Source of the DNA: Thermohalobaculum sp951813525
GTDB lineage: Bacteria; Pseudomonadota; Alphaproteobacteria; Rhodobacterales; Rhodobacteraceae
NCBI GenBank assembly: GCA_951813525.2
Contig: CATOTJ020000002.1
Coordinates: 1,116,001-1,180,000 of the forward strand
Direction of reading: 5' to 3'
DNA: 64,000 bases
The number at the start of each line of letters is the position of its first letter. Positions within the stretch are counted from its first letter, which is position 1. Made by a program: the position numbers and the translations under genes. Of the stretch, positions 55,241-63,036 are shown piece after piece. The notes below the pieces were generated by a model. The model was not told where the DNA came from. It did not search any database and was given only the letters and a program-made list of their open reading frames with translations.

Positions 55241-55954
55241 TTATGTCATGACCGCGTCTTTGACGGCCTGGGCGACGTCCACGGCGTTCGGGTTGTCGGA
55301 ATGGACACAAATCGAATCTGCGCGCACGCGGACTTCTTTGCCCGATTGTGCCGTCGTGATCCCCTCTTTCACCGCGCGGAGACATCGCTCTGCCGATCGA
55401 ACTGGGTCGATCGCGTGGTGTTCGCGCTTGATGATGATGAAGCCATTATCGCCATAATCCAGATCGGCGTAGAATTCAGACACCAGCTTGTGGCCACGGG
55501 CCGGATAGATTTCTTCGTGTTTCGTATCGATCATCCCCAGGATCGGAACCTGAAAGACATCTGCTGCGTCGCAAACCGCATGCGCGATCTCTTCATCGCG
55601 GGCGGCCATGCCGTACAGCGCACCATGGGGTTTGATGAAATCCAACGTCACGCCCTCGGCCCGCGCCATCCCGGCAAGGGCACCAACTTGGTAGATGATA
55701 CAGTTGGCCATTTCTTCGCGGCCCATCTTCATCTCGCGGCGCCCAAAGCCCTGCAGATCAGGCAATGACGGGTGGGCGCCGACGCTGACGCCGTTGGCCT
55801 TGGCCAGCCGTACCGTTTCGCGCATGTGGTTGAAGTCGGATCCGTGAAAGCCGCAGGCGATGTTCGACTGGGTGATCAGCGGCATCAGGCCGGCATCGTC
55901 GCCAAGCCTGTAGAGGCCAAATGCTTCGCCCATATCGCAGTTGATGTCGGTCAT
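55241..55954 (-). CDS. pxpA: LamB/YcsF family protein, 5-oxoprolinase subunit A (PxpA)
   Basis: A 237-residue PxpA. ATG at 55,954 gives MTDINCDMGEAFGLYRLGDD; SNIACGFHGSDFNHMRETV, GVSVGAHPSLPDLQGFGRR and KPHGALYGMAARD are family hallmarks with the His and Asp residues expected at the active site. In E. coli-type systems PxpA with PxpBC opens 5-oxoproline using ATP. Here it lies between livM and the BCCP gene. It is close to the normal family length. Confidence 0.93.
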   Translation of the reverse strand: MTDINCDMGEAFGLYRLGDDAGLMPLITQSNIACGFHGSDFNHMRETVRLAKANGVSVGAHPSLPDLQGFGRREMKMGREEMANCIIYQVGALAGMARAEGVTLDFIKPHGALYGMAARDEEIAHAVCDAADVFQVPILGMIDTKHEEIYPARGHKLVSEFYADLDYGDNGFIIIKREHHAIDPVRSAERCLRAVKEGITTAQSGKEVRVRADSICVHSDNPNAVDVAQAVKDAVMT

Positions 55955-55982
55955 CGCGTCCCCTCCCGTTGCCGTACGAACC

Positions 55983-57044
55983 CTATGATTGACGGCGAGT
56001 GATGTCCGCGGCAAGCACTTTGGGCTTGAAGGGCCAACTGATCTCGACGTTGCCAGTCAGTCCGGTGCGCCGGAAGATCAGGATAGCCAGCAGGATAACG
56101 CCCAGGCCGACCTCGGCCGAGTTGGCCGGTAGGCTGAAGGCAACGCCCATATCGACGCCTTTTTCCAGGGTGCGCAGGACCTCGATCGTGAACGAAACAA
56201 AGATCGTGCCGATAACGGCGCCAGACAGGCTTTGCATGCCACCCACAACCAGCATTGCAATGGTGATGAACGTCAATGGCAGATAGAATGTGTCCACCGT
56301 CAGCAGGCCCAGGAACATGCCATAGAGCCCACCCGCCATTCCGACGAAAAACGCACTGATCACAAAGGCAATCAAACGCTGGATGGTCACGTTAATGCCC
56401 GCGGCCTGTGCCGCAATGGCGTCATCGCGGCTGGCACGCAGGGCCAGGCCCCAGCGCGATTGTGCATAGAAGAATGCTCCGACAATGGCGATCAGGACAA
56501 AGACAAGACCCACCCAAGGGTCGGTGACGGTTGGCAGACCGATCAAGGTGCTTTGCCCTGCGGTCCATGTGCTCCACTGGAGGTAAAAGGAATAAAAGCT
56601 CATAAAGAGCGCAAAGGTCGCGATCGAGGCCGCGATGCCTGAGAGGCGCATCAAGGCGATGCCGCTGATCAACGCAACAAGGGCTGCCAGCAGCCCGCCG
56701 ATCACAACGGCAACGATCCAGTGATGGGTGTTCTCCAACAGATAATCAGGCAAGCCGGAAATGAAGATACCCTTTTGCACTGACGGGATGGTCTGCCATG
56801 CGGTTGCGTATGCACCGATCATCATGAAGGCTATGTGGCCGAACGAAAGCAGCCCGGAATTGCCGATAAAGATGTAGAGCCCGATCACGACGACCATGCG
56901 GATCAGCGCTTCGGTCAGCGTGCGGCTGGTGATCGTATCGCCATAAGCTTGAATCCCGACCGTGATTGCGGTGACCAGAGCACATAGGATCAACAGCGGC
57001 CAGATCTCACGCACCAGTCGCCAGAATGGGGATTTCGGCTCCAT
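55983..57044 (-). CDS. Branched-chain amino acid-type ABC permease (LivM-like), second system
   Basis: A 353-residue permease; ATG at 57,044 (MEPKSPFWRLV) follows AAGGAACG, one base after the livH stop. About nine helices, with IGLYIFIGNSGLLSFGHIAFMMIGAYATAW and the coupling loop GLALRASRDDAIAAQAAGINVT. It ends without extra domain, unlike the LivM of the DMFase locus. Confidence 0.92.
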   Translation of the reverse strand: MEPKSPFWRLVREIWPLLILCALVTAITVGIQAYGDTITSRTLTEALIRMVVVIGLYIFIGNSGLLSFGHIAFMMIGAYATAWQTIPSVQKGIFISGLPDYLLENTHHWIVAVVIGGLLAALVALISGIALMRLSGIAASIATFALFMSFYSFYLQWSTWTAGQSTLIGLPTVTDPWVGLVFVLIAIVGAFFYAQSRWGLALRASRDDAIAAQAAGINVTIQRLIAFVISAFFVGMAGGLYGMFLGLLTVDTFYLPLTFITIAMLVVGGMQSLSGAVIGTIFVSFTIEVLRTLEKGVDMGVAFSLPANSAEVGLGVILLAILIFRRTGLTGNVEISWPFKPKVLAADITRRQS

Positions 57045-57045
57045 C

Positions 57046-57963
57046 TTACACACGTTCCTTCGTAGCAGCTGACAACAGCAATCCCTGTGGACGGGCCAGC
57101 AGAATTACGATGACGAACAGGAAGACGAAGACATCGCGGTAGTTCCGGATCTCGGAGGGCAGAAAGGTCTGTAATAGGATGCTGACCATGCCGACTACGA
57201 ACCCGCCGACGACCGCACCAGCCAGACTGCCCATGCCGCCGATCACTGTGGCGATAAAGGCGAACAGCATCATCGGAACGCCCATACGGAAATCCAGAAT
57301 GCCCGTCTGTACAACGAACAGCAGCGAAACGGCTGCGGCCAGGACGCCGCTGATCGCAACGGCCATCATAATGACCATGTTGGCTTTGACGCCCAGCATT
57401 CTGGCCATGCGGAAATCTTCCGCCGCGGCGCGCATGTGAATGCCCCATTTCGTGCGTTTCAAGAACAGAACCAGCGCGATCATCAGGGTGATCGTGACGC
57501 CGATGATGATCAGCTGCAGCTTTGGAACCTGCACTCCTTCCATCAGTTGTACACCGGCGCTCAAGTCAGACCACAGGCCCACAGCTTTTGGCCGCCCGCC
57601 ATAGATCATGATGATCAGGTTTTGGATAATGAAGCCCAGCGCGAAGGATCCCACCATCAGCGTCGCAGGTGTCGCATCTCGCAGAGGGCGGAACGCAATG
57701 AATTCCGAAATCAGGGCCAGGCCAACAACCAGTAACACCACGCAGAGTATCAAAGGGACCGCGTGAAAATCGCCGATGAACAGCGTCGCCTGCGTCGCCG
57801 CCGACGGCACGATCAGCATATAGGCGCCAAAGGTGATGAACGCCCCATGGGCGAAGTTGATCAAGCGCAGCACGCCGAACAGCATACCGATGCCAAGGGC
57901 CGCCAGGGCATAGAAGCTGCCCAGGCTGAGGCCATCGATCAGAACCTGAACGGCAAAGGACAT
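57046..57963 (-). CDS. Branched-chain amino acid-type ABC permease (LivH-like), second system
   Basis: A 305-residue permease with the LivH opening LIDGLSLGSFYALAALGIGMLFGVLRLINFAHGAFITFGAY and the loop KWGIHMRAAAEDFRMARMLGV. Shares one base with the livF stop, so coupled. Confidence 0.93.
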   Translation of the reverse strand: MSFAVQVLIDGLSLGSFYALAALGIGMLFGVLRLINFAHGAFITFGAYMLIVPSAATQATLFIGDFHAVPLILCVVLLVVGLALISEFIAFRPLRDATPATLMVGSFALGFIIQNLIIMIYGGRPKAVGLWSDLSAGVQLMEGVQVPKLQLIIIGVTITLMIALVLFLKRTKWGIHMRAAAEDFRMARMLGVKANMVIMMAVAISGVLAAAVSLLFVVQTGILDFRMGVPMMLFAFIATVIGGMGSLAGAVVGGFVVGMVSILLQTFLPSEIRNYRDVFVFLFVIVILLARPQGLLLSAATKERV

Positions 57964-58706
57964 CAGAAGGCCCCCTCTTTTCCGGAAGCCTCGTTGAAAC
58001 CGAAATAGGCCTGCTGGACCTTCACGCCGTCTTTCAGATCGGCGGTCGCGCCCGACAATTGCAATTGGCCATTGCGGATTACATGGATTTCGTCCGCTGC
58101 GCGCAGTGCGCGGTCCGAGCTTTGCTCGACGATCAGCAGTGTCAGACCGCGCGATGCGCGCAGTTCCAGCAGAACCTCGTAGACCCGATCAACGATCTTC
58201 GGGGCCAGCCCCAACGACGGCTCGTCGATCATGATGAGCTTTGGCTGGCTCATCAGTGCCCGGCCGATCGCCAGCATCTGCTGTTCGCCGCCCGACAGCT
58301 TGCCCGCCGACTGGCGACGCCGCTGACCCAGGATTGGGAAAGTTTCCAGGACCCGCTCGTAGTCCCGGGCAATCTCTGCCTTGTCTTTGCGCAGGGCCGA
58401 CCCGACCTGCAGATTTTCATCGACAGTCATGGTGGTGAAGATGTGTCGACCTTCCGGCACCTGTGTGATCCCCATCGCCGCAACCTGTTCCGGCGATTTT
58501 CCGGCGAGGGAGGTGCCATCAAATCGTATATCGCCCGCAACCGGGGTTAGAACGCACGAAACTGCATTCAAAGTCGTTGATTTTCCCGCGCCATTCGGAC
58601 CAACGATCGAGGCAATTCCACCCTCTTCGATCGACAGGGATATGCCGCGTAAGGCAACCAGACGGCCGTACTGAACGTGCAGATCCGTGACTTCGAGAAT
58701 ACTCAT
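57963..58706 (-). CDS. ABC transporter ATP-binding protein (LivF-like), second system
   Basis: A 247-residue ATPase. Walker A GPNGAGKSTTLNAVS, signature KLSGGEQQMLAIGRAL, Walker B LIMIDEPSLGLAP, and VPEGRHIFTTMTVDENLQ. Starts four bases inside the livG stop. Confidence 0.95.
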   Translation of the reverse strand: MSILEVTDLHVQYGRLVALRGISLSIEEGGIASIVGPNGAGKSTTLNAVSCVLTPVAGDIRFDGTSLAGKSPEQVAAMGITQVPEGRHIFTTMTVDENLQVGSALRKDKAEIARDYERVLETFPILGQRRRQSAGKLSGGEQQMLAIGRALMSQPKLIMIDEPSLGLAPKIVDRVYEVLLELRASRGLTLLIVEQSSDRALRAADEIHVIRNGQLQLSGATADLKDGVKVQQAYFGFNEASGKEGAF

Positions 58707-59491
58707 CCGTGCCCCAGATATGCTTCGATTACGGCGGGATCGTTCTGAACCTGTCCCGGCTTGCCGCTGGCAATGGTACGGCCGCTGTCCAGAACGTGGA
58801 TGCGTTCACACACTTCCATGACAACCCGCATATTGTGTTCGATCAGAAGAACACCGCATCCGTACTTGTCACGGACATTGCGGACCAGGCCCATCAGATC
58901 GTCGCATTCCAGATCCGACATTCCGGCCGCTGGCTCGTCCAACAGAACAAAGTCCGGTGATTGCATCAGCGCACGGGCGATCCCGACCCGGCGTTCATCC
59001 GTGTAGGGCAGGGCTCCGGCCAGGGTGTTCTCGTGCTCGCCGAGGCCGATCCACTCGACCAGATCACGCGCCTCGGCCCGTGCAGCACGCCGGTTCTTTC
59101 CCATGCCGACGCCTGCAACTTCAATATTGTCCAGCACGCTCATCTCGCGAAACAGGCGGCCAGCTTGAAAAGTGCGGGCGATCCCCTTGCGTCGCAGTGC
59201 GTGAGGCGAATCTTTAATGGTTGATTGTCCGTTCAGTTCGACATTGCCGCCGGTCGGAACCTGAAAGCCAGAGATGACGTTTACCAGCGTTGTCTTCCCG
59301 GCGCCGTTCGGGCCGATCAAACCCAGGATCTCGCCCGACACCAATGTTTCGCTGACATTGTCGATTGCTGTGAGCCCCTGAAACCGGACCGTGATCTGTG
59401 AAATCTGCAGCGTTGACACTAGCGTCCACGCCCCGGCCACAAGGATGATCGTTGACGGCGCGGCGTCATTCCCACTCACAATACCGGACAT
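58703..59491 (-). CDS. ABC transporter ATP-binding protein (LivG-like), second system
   Basis: A 262-residue ATPase. Walker A GPNGAGKTTLVNVISG, signature-like GALPYTDERRVGIARALM, Walker B FVLLDEPAAGMSDLE, and LLIEHNMRVVMEV. The first about 24 residues (MSGIVSGNDAAPST..) are outside the family core; GTG at 59,419 (VSTLQISQI) is a possible later start, but the ATG has a GGACGGA sequence upstream. First gene of the nine-gene minus-strand operon. Confidence 0.92.
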   Translation of the reverse strand: MSGIVSGNDAAPSTIILVAGAWTLVSTLQISQITVRFQGLTAIDNVSETLVSGEILGLIGPNGAGKTTLVNVISGFQVPTGGNVELNGQSTIKDSPHALRRKGIARTFQAGRLFREMSVLDNIEVAGVGMGKNRRAARAEARDLVEWIGLGEHENTLAGALPYTDERRVGIARALMQSPDFVLLDEPAAGMSDLECDDLMGLVRNVRDKYGCGVLLIEHNMRVVMEVCERIHVLDSGRTIASGKPGQVQNDPAVIEAYLGHG

Positions 59492-59618
59492 TCAAAGATC
59501 CGTCCGGCCCCCAAAATTTCTTAGCAAAGCACAACGATTTGCTGCACCACAGCATGGACAGCGACAGGCTAAAGCGTCAATTGATTAAGCGAGATATTCA
59601 CCAATTTTTTTGAATTAG

Positions 59619-59652
59619 CGCGACACTCAGCCGCACTTCTGCTGAGTTCGCG
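59619..59652. promoter_or_regulatory. Imperfect dyad CGCGA..CTCAGC / GCTGAG..TCGCG
   Basis: CGCGA-CA-CTCAGC at 59,619-59,631 faces GCTGAG-T-TCGCG at 59,641-59,652 across nine bases. In the middle of a divergent promoter region, this could be an operator; a hairpin in a leader is the other reading. Confidence 0.4.
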
Positions 59653-59658
59653 GCGTAG

Positions 59659-59680
59659 TTGCCAAGCCAAAGTTTGGCAA
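59659..59680. promoter_or_regulatory. Palindrome GCCAAA-G-TTTGGC within TTGCCAA..TTGGCAA
   Basis: A perfect 13-base palindrome (59,666-59,678) nested with seven-base arms TTGCCAA (59,659-59,665) and TTGGCAA (59,674-59,680). A typical shape for a dimeric regulator site. Its regulator is not in the window. Confidence 0.45.
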
Positions 59681-59963
59681 TTCCGGGTCGTTATTGGGAG
59701 AGGATTTGTCAAAATTAGCTCATGTTTTCAATTGTCTGCGCAGTAACTCTGACAATCCTGTTTTGAAGAAAATTCAAGCCCTGCGCCAACTTGTCCATGC
59801 CGCCATCGATGTTGCAGCGCAGCGAAGTCAAATCACGCTGCGGGTCTGATCCAGCGCAGACGACCTTGCTTTATTTCCAAACCGATGGATAGGCTCGGAG
59901 GTCTGAGAACGGGCTGACAGAGAACGCTCGACATATTTTATCCAAACGTGACGGGAGCCACAA

Positions 59964-61181
59964 ATGAACCTGCATAGGACATGGATAGTACCGGCGATTG
60001 CGGCGCTGGGCTTGGGATTACCAACAATGGCCACGGCGGCGGACGACGAGGTCGTTATCGGCTTTGCAGCGTCCTATTCCGGGTGGATGCAGGCGTATAG
60101 CCAGCCGTCGACCAATGCGGCGCTGATCGCCATCGATGACATCAACGCCAAGGGTGGACTGCTGGGCAAGAAGCTTAAAGCGGTGATTGCCGACGCGAAA
60201 ACTGACCGCGCCGAAGGTGCGAAGGCCGGTCAGGAAGTGCTGGCGGCTGGCGCTCAGATGGTCGCTGTGGATTGCGACTACGACTTTGGCGCCCCTGCGG
60301 CACTGGCCGCCGAAGGCGCTGGCAAGATTTCGATCTTCCTGTGCGCAGAAAGTGTGCTGGCCGGGATTCAGGGCGTTGGAAAGCACTCGTTCTCATCTTC
60401 AGTTCTGGCAGCGGTCCAGGGTGCGACGATCGCAGAATGGGGTGCAGCGAATAAGGGCTGGAAGACGGCCTATATAATGCTGGACACGACAATCGAGTAC
60501 AACAAAGGCATCTGTTACGGCTTTGATTGGATGTGGCGCGAAAAGCTGGGCCTGAAAATTCTGGGCCACGACGTCTACAAGAATGATGATCCGTCGCTGG
60601 CGGCGCACATCACCCGGATCAAGGGTCTGGAAGAAGAGCCCGACATCATCATCAACTGTTCCTACGTTCCGGGCGGCGCCAGCGCGCTGCGTCAGATCCG
60701 TGCGGCAGGCATCGAGTCGGCCCTTGCCGGCGGCAGTTCGATGAGCGGCACCTACTGGCTGGATTCGGTTCCGGGTTTGACGGGACACTACGTGCCCGAG
60801 CAGGCGTCGATCTATGGCGACGATCCGCGGCCCGCTGTGAATGACTTCAACGAGAAGTACAAAGCCAAGTTCGGCGAATACCCAAACAGCCAGTACACTT
60901 ATCCCGGCTATCTGGTCGTCGAAATGTGGGCTCGTGCTGTTGAAAAAGCCGGAACCTTCGAAAGTGCAGCAGTTGTTGCAGCGATGGAATCATTCAAGGA
61001 TGAGCCTTTCCTGATCGGGACGCGGACCTTCACGCCCGAGCTACACCACCAGAACTATGCGCCGTACCTGATCGTCGAAACGACTGACGGCAAGCCTGCC
61101 GTGGTGGCAGAGCACACGATTTCGGAACCTGTTCCGATGGATGTGCTGTTCGGCAAACGCTACGAGTACATCGCCCGCTGA
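59964..61181 (+). CDS. ABC transporter substrate-binding protein (LivJ-like), second system
   Basis: A 405-residue periplasmic binding protein with a Sec signal peptide (MNLHRTWIVPAIAALGLGLPTMATAA). IGFAASYSGWMQAYSQPSTNAALIAIDDINAKGGLLGKKL is the ligand-binding opening. It faces the livGFHM operon, the usual partner, and is followed by HyuB/HyuA. So its ligand is probably the cyclic amide or related compound that these enzymes open. Confidence 0.9.
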   Translation: MNLHRTWIVPAIAALGLGLPTMATAADDEVVIGFAASYSGWMQAYSQPSTNAALIAIDDINAKGGLLGKKLKAVIADAKTDRAEGAKAGQEVLAAGAQMVAVDCDYDFGAPAALAAEGAGKISIFLCAESVLAGIQGVGKHSFSSSVLAAVQGATIAEWGAANKGWKTAYIMLDTTIEYNKGICYGFDWMWREKLGLKILGHDVYKNDDPSLAAHITRIKGLEEEPDIIINCSYVPGGASALRQIRAAGIESALAGGSSMSGTYWLDSVPGLTGHYVPEQASIYGDDPRPAVNDFNEKYKAKFGEYPNSQYTYPGYLVVEMWARAVEKAGTFESAAVVAAMESFKDEPFLIGTRTFTPELHHQNYAPYLIVETTDGKPAVVAEHTISEPVPMDVLFGKRYEYIAR

Positions 61182-61197
61182 TGCATCGATAAGTTTT

Positions 61198-61220
61198 GCC
61201 GCCCGGTCCTGCCGGGCGGC
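61198..61220 (+). terminator. Hairpin after the binding-protein gene
   Basis: GCCGCCCGG-TCCTG-CCGGGCGGC, a perfect nine-base GC stem, followed by ATTTT. It lies between the binding-protein stop and HyuB, so it may reduce read-through and keep the binding protein in excess over the enzymes, or stabilise its mRNA 3' end. Confidence 0.7.
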
Positions 61221-61242
61221 ATTTTCAGCGAGGGGGTTCGGA

Positions 61243-63021
61243 ATGACCGAGGATGGTGATCGGTCCCAGCTTGGCGGTGTCGAGCTTGCAATCATAAACA
61301 ACCGGATGGAAGGGATCGCCCGGAAGATGGCGAACACCCTGCTGCGCACGGGCCGGTCCGGTGTTCTGAACATTGCCCGCGATTTTTCCTGTTGCATTGT
61401 TACGCACGACGATCGGCTGCTGGCGACCGCCGAAAGCCTGCCAATCCATGTTCTGTGCGGCCCGGACCTGATGGCCAAATCGGTCAAAGAGTTTCATCCT
61501 GTGCTGAAGCGCGGTGACGCCTTCCTGCACAATTCGCCCTATCATGGCTGCTCGCACCCGGCGGACCACACGTTGTTGGTGCCGGTCATGGATGGTGACG
61601 GAAAACACCAGTTCACGGTTGTCGCCAAGGCCCATCAGGCGGACTGTGGCAACTCGCAGCCGACCACTTACATGGGAAACGCCCGCGACGTGTACGAGGA
61701 AGGTGCGTTGATCTTCCCGGCGACCAAGATCCAGCAAGACTTCGAAAACATCACTGACATCATCCGAATGTGCGAGATGCGCATCCGCGTGCCCGAGCAA
61801 TGGTGGGGCGATTATCTGGCTATGGTCGGTGCCGCGCGAATCGGAGAGCGCGAATTGGAGGCGCTGGCGGCCGACATAGGCTGGGATCGTTTGCGCACTT
61901 TCACCGAAGAATGGTTCGACTATTCCGAAAGACGCATGATCTCGGCGATCCAGGCCCTGCCCAGTGGTACGGCAAGTTGGACCAGCACGCACGACCCCGT
62001 CCCAGGCACACCGGAAGACGGCATCCCCATCAATGTCAGCGTCTCCGTCGACGCCGATGCTGCCCGCGTGGCGGTCGATCTGTCGGACAATATTGACGCC
62101 TTGCCGTGTGGGCTGAACCTGTCGGAGGCATGCGCGCGGACCTCGGCGATGATCGGTATCTTCAACTCGATCGATCCGATGGTGCCCAAGAACGCTGGCG
62201 CCTTCCGGCGGATCGACCTGACGCTGAAAGAAAATGCGGTCTGCGGGATACCGTTGCATCCGACATCTTGTTCGGTCGCGACCACCAATGTTGCCGACCG
62301 GGTTGCCAATTCAGTCCAGGCCGCGATTGCGGAGTTGGCCGATGGGCTGGGCATGGCCGAGGCCGGAGCGATCCTGCCAGCATCTATTGGGGTTGTGTCG
62401 GGCTATGATCCCGACCTTAAGGAACGCTATGTCAACCAATTGTTCCTGGCCTTCACCGGCGGCGCCGCCGCGCCCGGTACCGACGCCTGGATCACTCTGG
62501 GCCATGTCGGTAATGCCGGGCTTTGCTATCAGGACAGCATTGAATTGGATGAAATGCGCCATCCGCTTTTTGTAGAGACACGCCGTTTCCTGACCGATTC
62601 CGAAGGTGCAGGGCGGCGCAAGGGCGGCGCTGGAATGTTGGTCGAATTCGGCCCCGTGCGCGGCGAGATGGAGGTCGCGTTCGTCTCGGACGGCACTACG
62701 AATCCTGCCAAGGGTGTTCGCGGTGGCGGCGCCGGCGGGGCTGCCTATCAGGCGATCCGATCTGTCGATGGAACTGAGGTGCCGACCGCGAACAGCGACG
62801 TCGTGACCTTGCGGACGGGTGACGTAATTGTGTCCCATTGCTGTGGCGGCGGAGGATATGGCCCGCCCGAAACCCGTGAACCTGAACGCGTTCATCGCGA
62901 CGTCGTCGAGGGCTGGGTCAGCGCGGAGCGCGCCCAATCAGTTTATCGCGTGGCACTGACGACGTCCAGCGACCTGGACCCGGTGCAGACCGCGCGGTTG
63001 CGCAGCCGGACAGATGCCTGA
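61243..63021 (+). CDS. Hydantoinase B/oxoprolinase family subunit (HyuB-like), second
   Basis: A 592-residue HyuB. ATG at 61,243 (MTEDGDRSQLGGVELAIINNRMEG) follows GAGGGGGT. ARDFSCCIVTHDDRLLATAE, FLHNSPYHGCSHPADHTLLVPV, LSDNIDALPCGLNLSEA and the C-terminal HCCGGGGYGPPETREPERVHRDVVEGW fit the family. It is only distantly similar to the HyuB at 42,770. HyuA follows 15 bases later. Confidence 0.9.
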   Translation: MTEDGDRSQLGGVELAIINNRMEGIARKMANTLLRTGRSGVLNIARDFSCCIVTHDDRLLATAESLPIHVLCGPDLMAKSVKEFHPVLKRGDAFLHNSPYHGCSHPADHTLLVPVMDGDGKHQFTVVAKAHQADCGNSQPTTYMGNARDVYEEGALIFPATKIQQDFENITDIIRMCEMRIRVPEQWWGDYLAMVGAARIGERELEALAADIGWDRLRTFTEEWFDYSERRMISAIQALPSGTASWTSTHDPVPGTPEDGIPINVSVSVDADAARVAVDLSDNIDALPCGLNLSEACARTSAMIGIFNSIDPMVPKNAGAFRRIDLTLKENAVCGIPLHPTSCSVATTNVADRVANSVQAAIAELADGLGMAEAGAILPASIGVVSGYDPDLKERYVNQLFLAFTGGAAAPGTDAWITLGHVGNAGLCYQDSIELDEMRHPLFVETRRFLTDSEGAGRRKGGAGMLVEFGPVRGEMEVAFVSDGTTNPAKGVRGGGAGGAAYQAIRSVDGTEVPTANSDVVTLRTGDVIVSHCCGGGGYGPPETREPERVHRDVVEGWVSAERAQSVYRVALTTSSDLDPVQTARLRSRTDA

Positions 63022-63036
63022 CGTGCGGGGAGAATA

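Larger units (their letters stand above)
59492..59963. other. Divergent promoter region of module E
   Basis: About 470 AT-richer bases between the divergent livG operon and the binding-protein gene. No gene. It holds two dyads (59,619-59,652 and 59,659-59,680) suited to a regulator controlling both directions. Confidence 0.55.
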
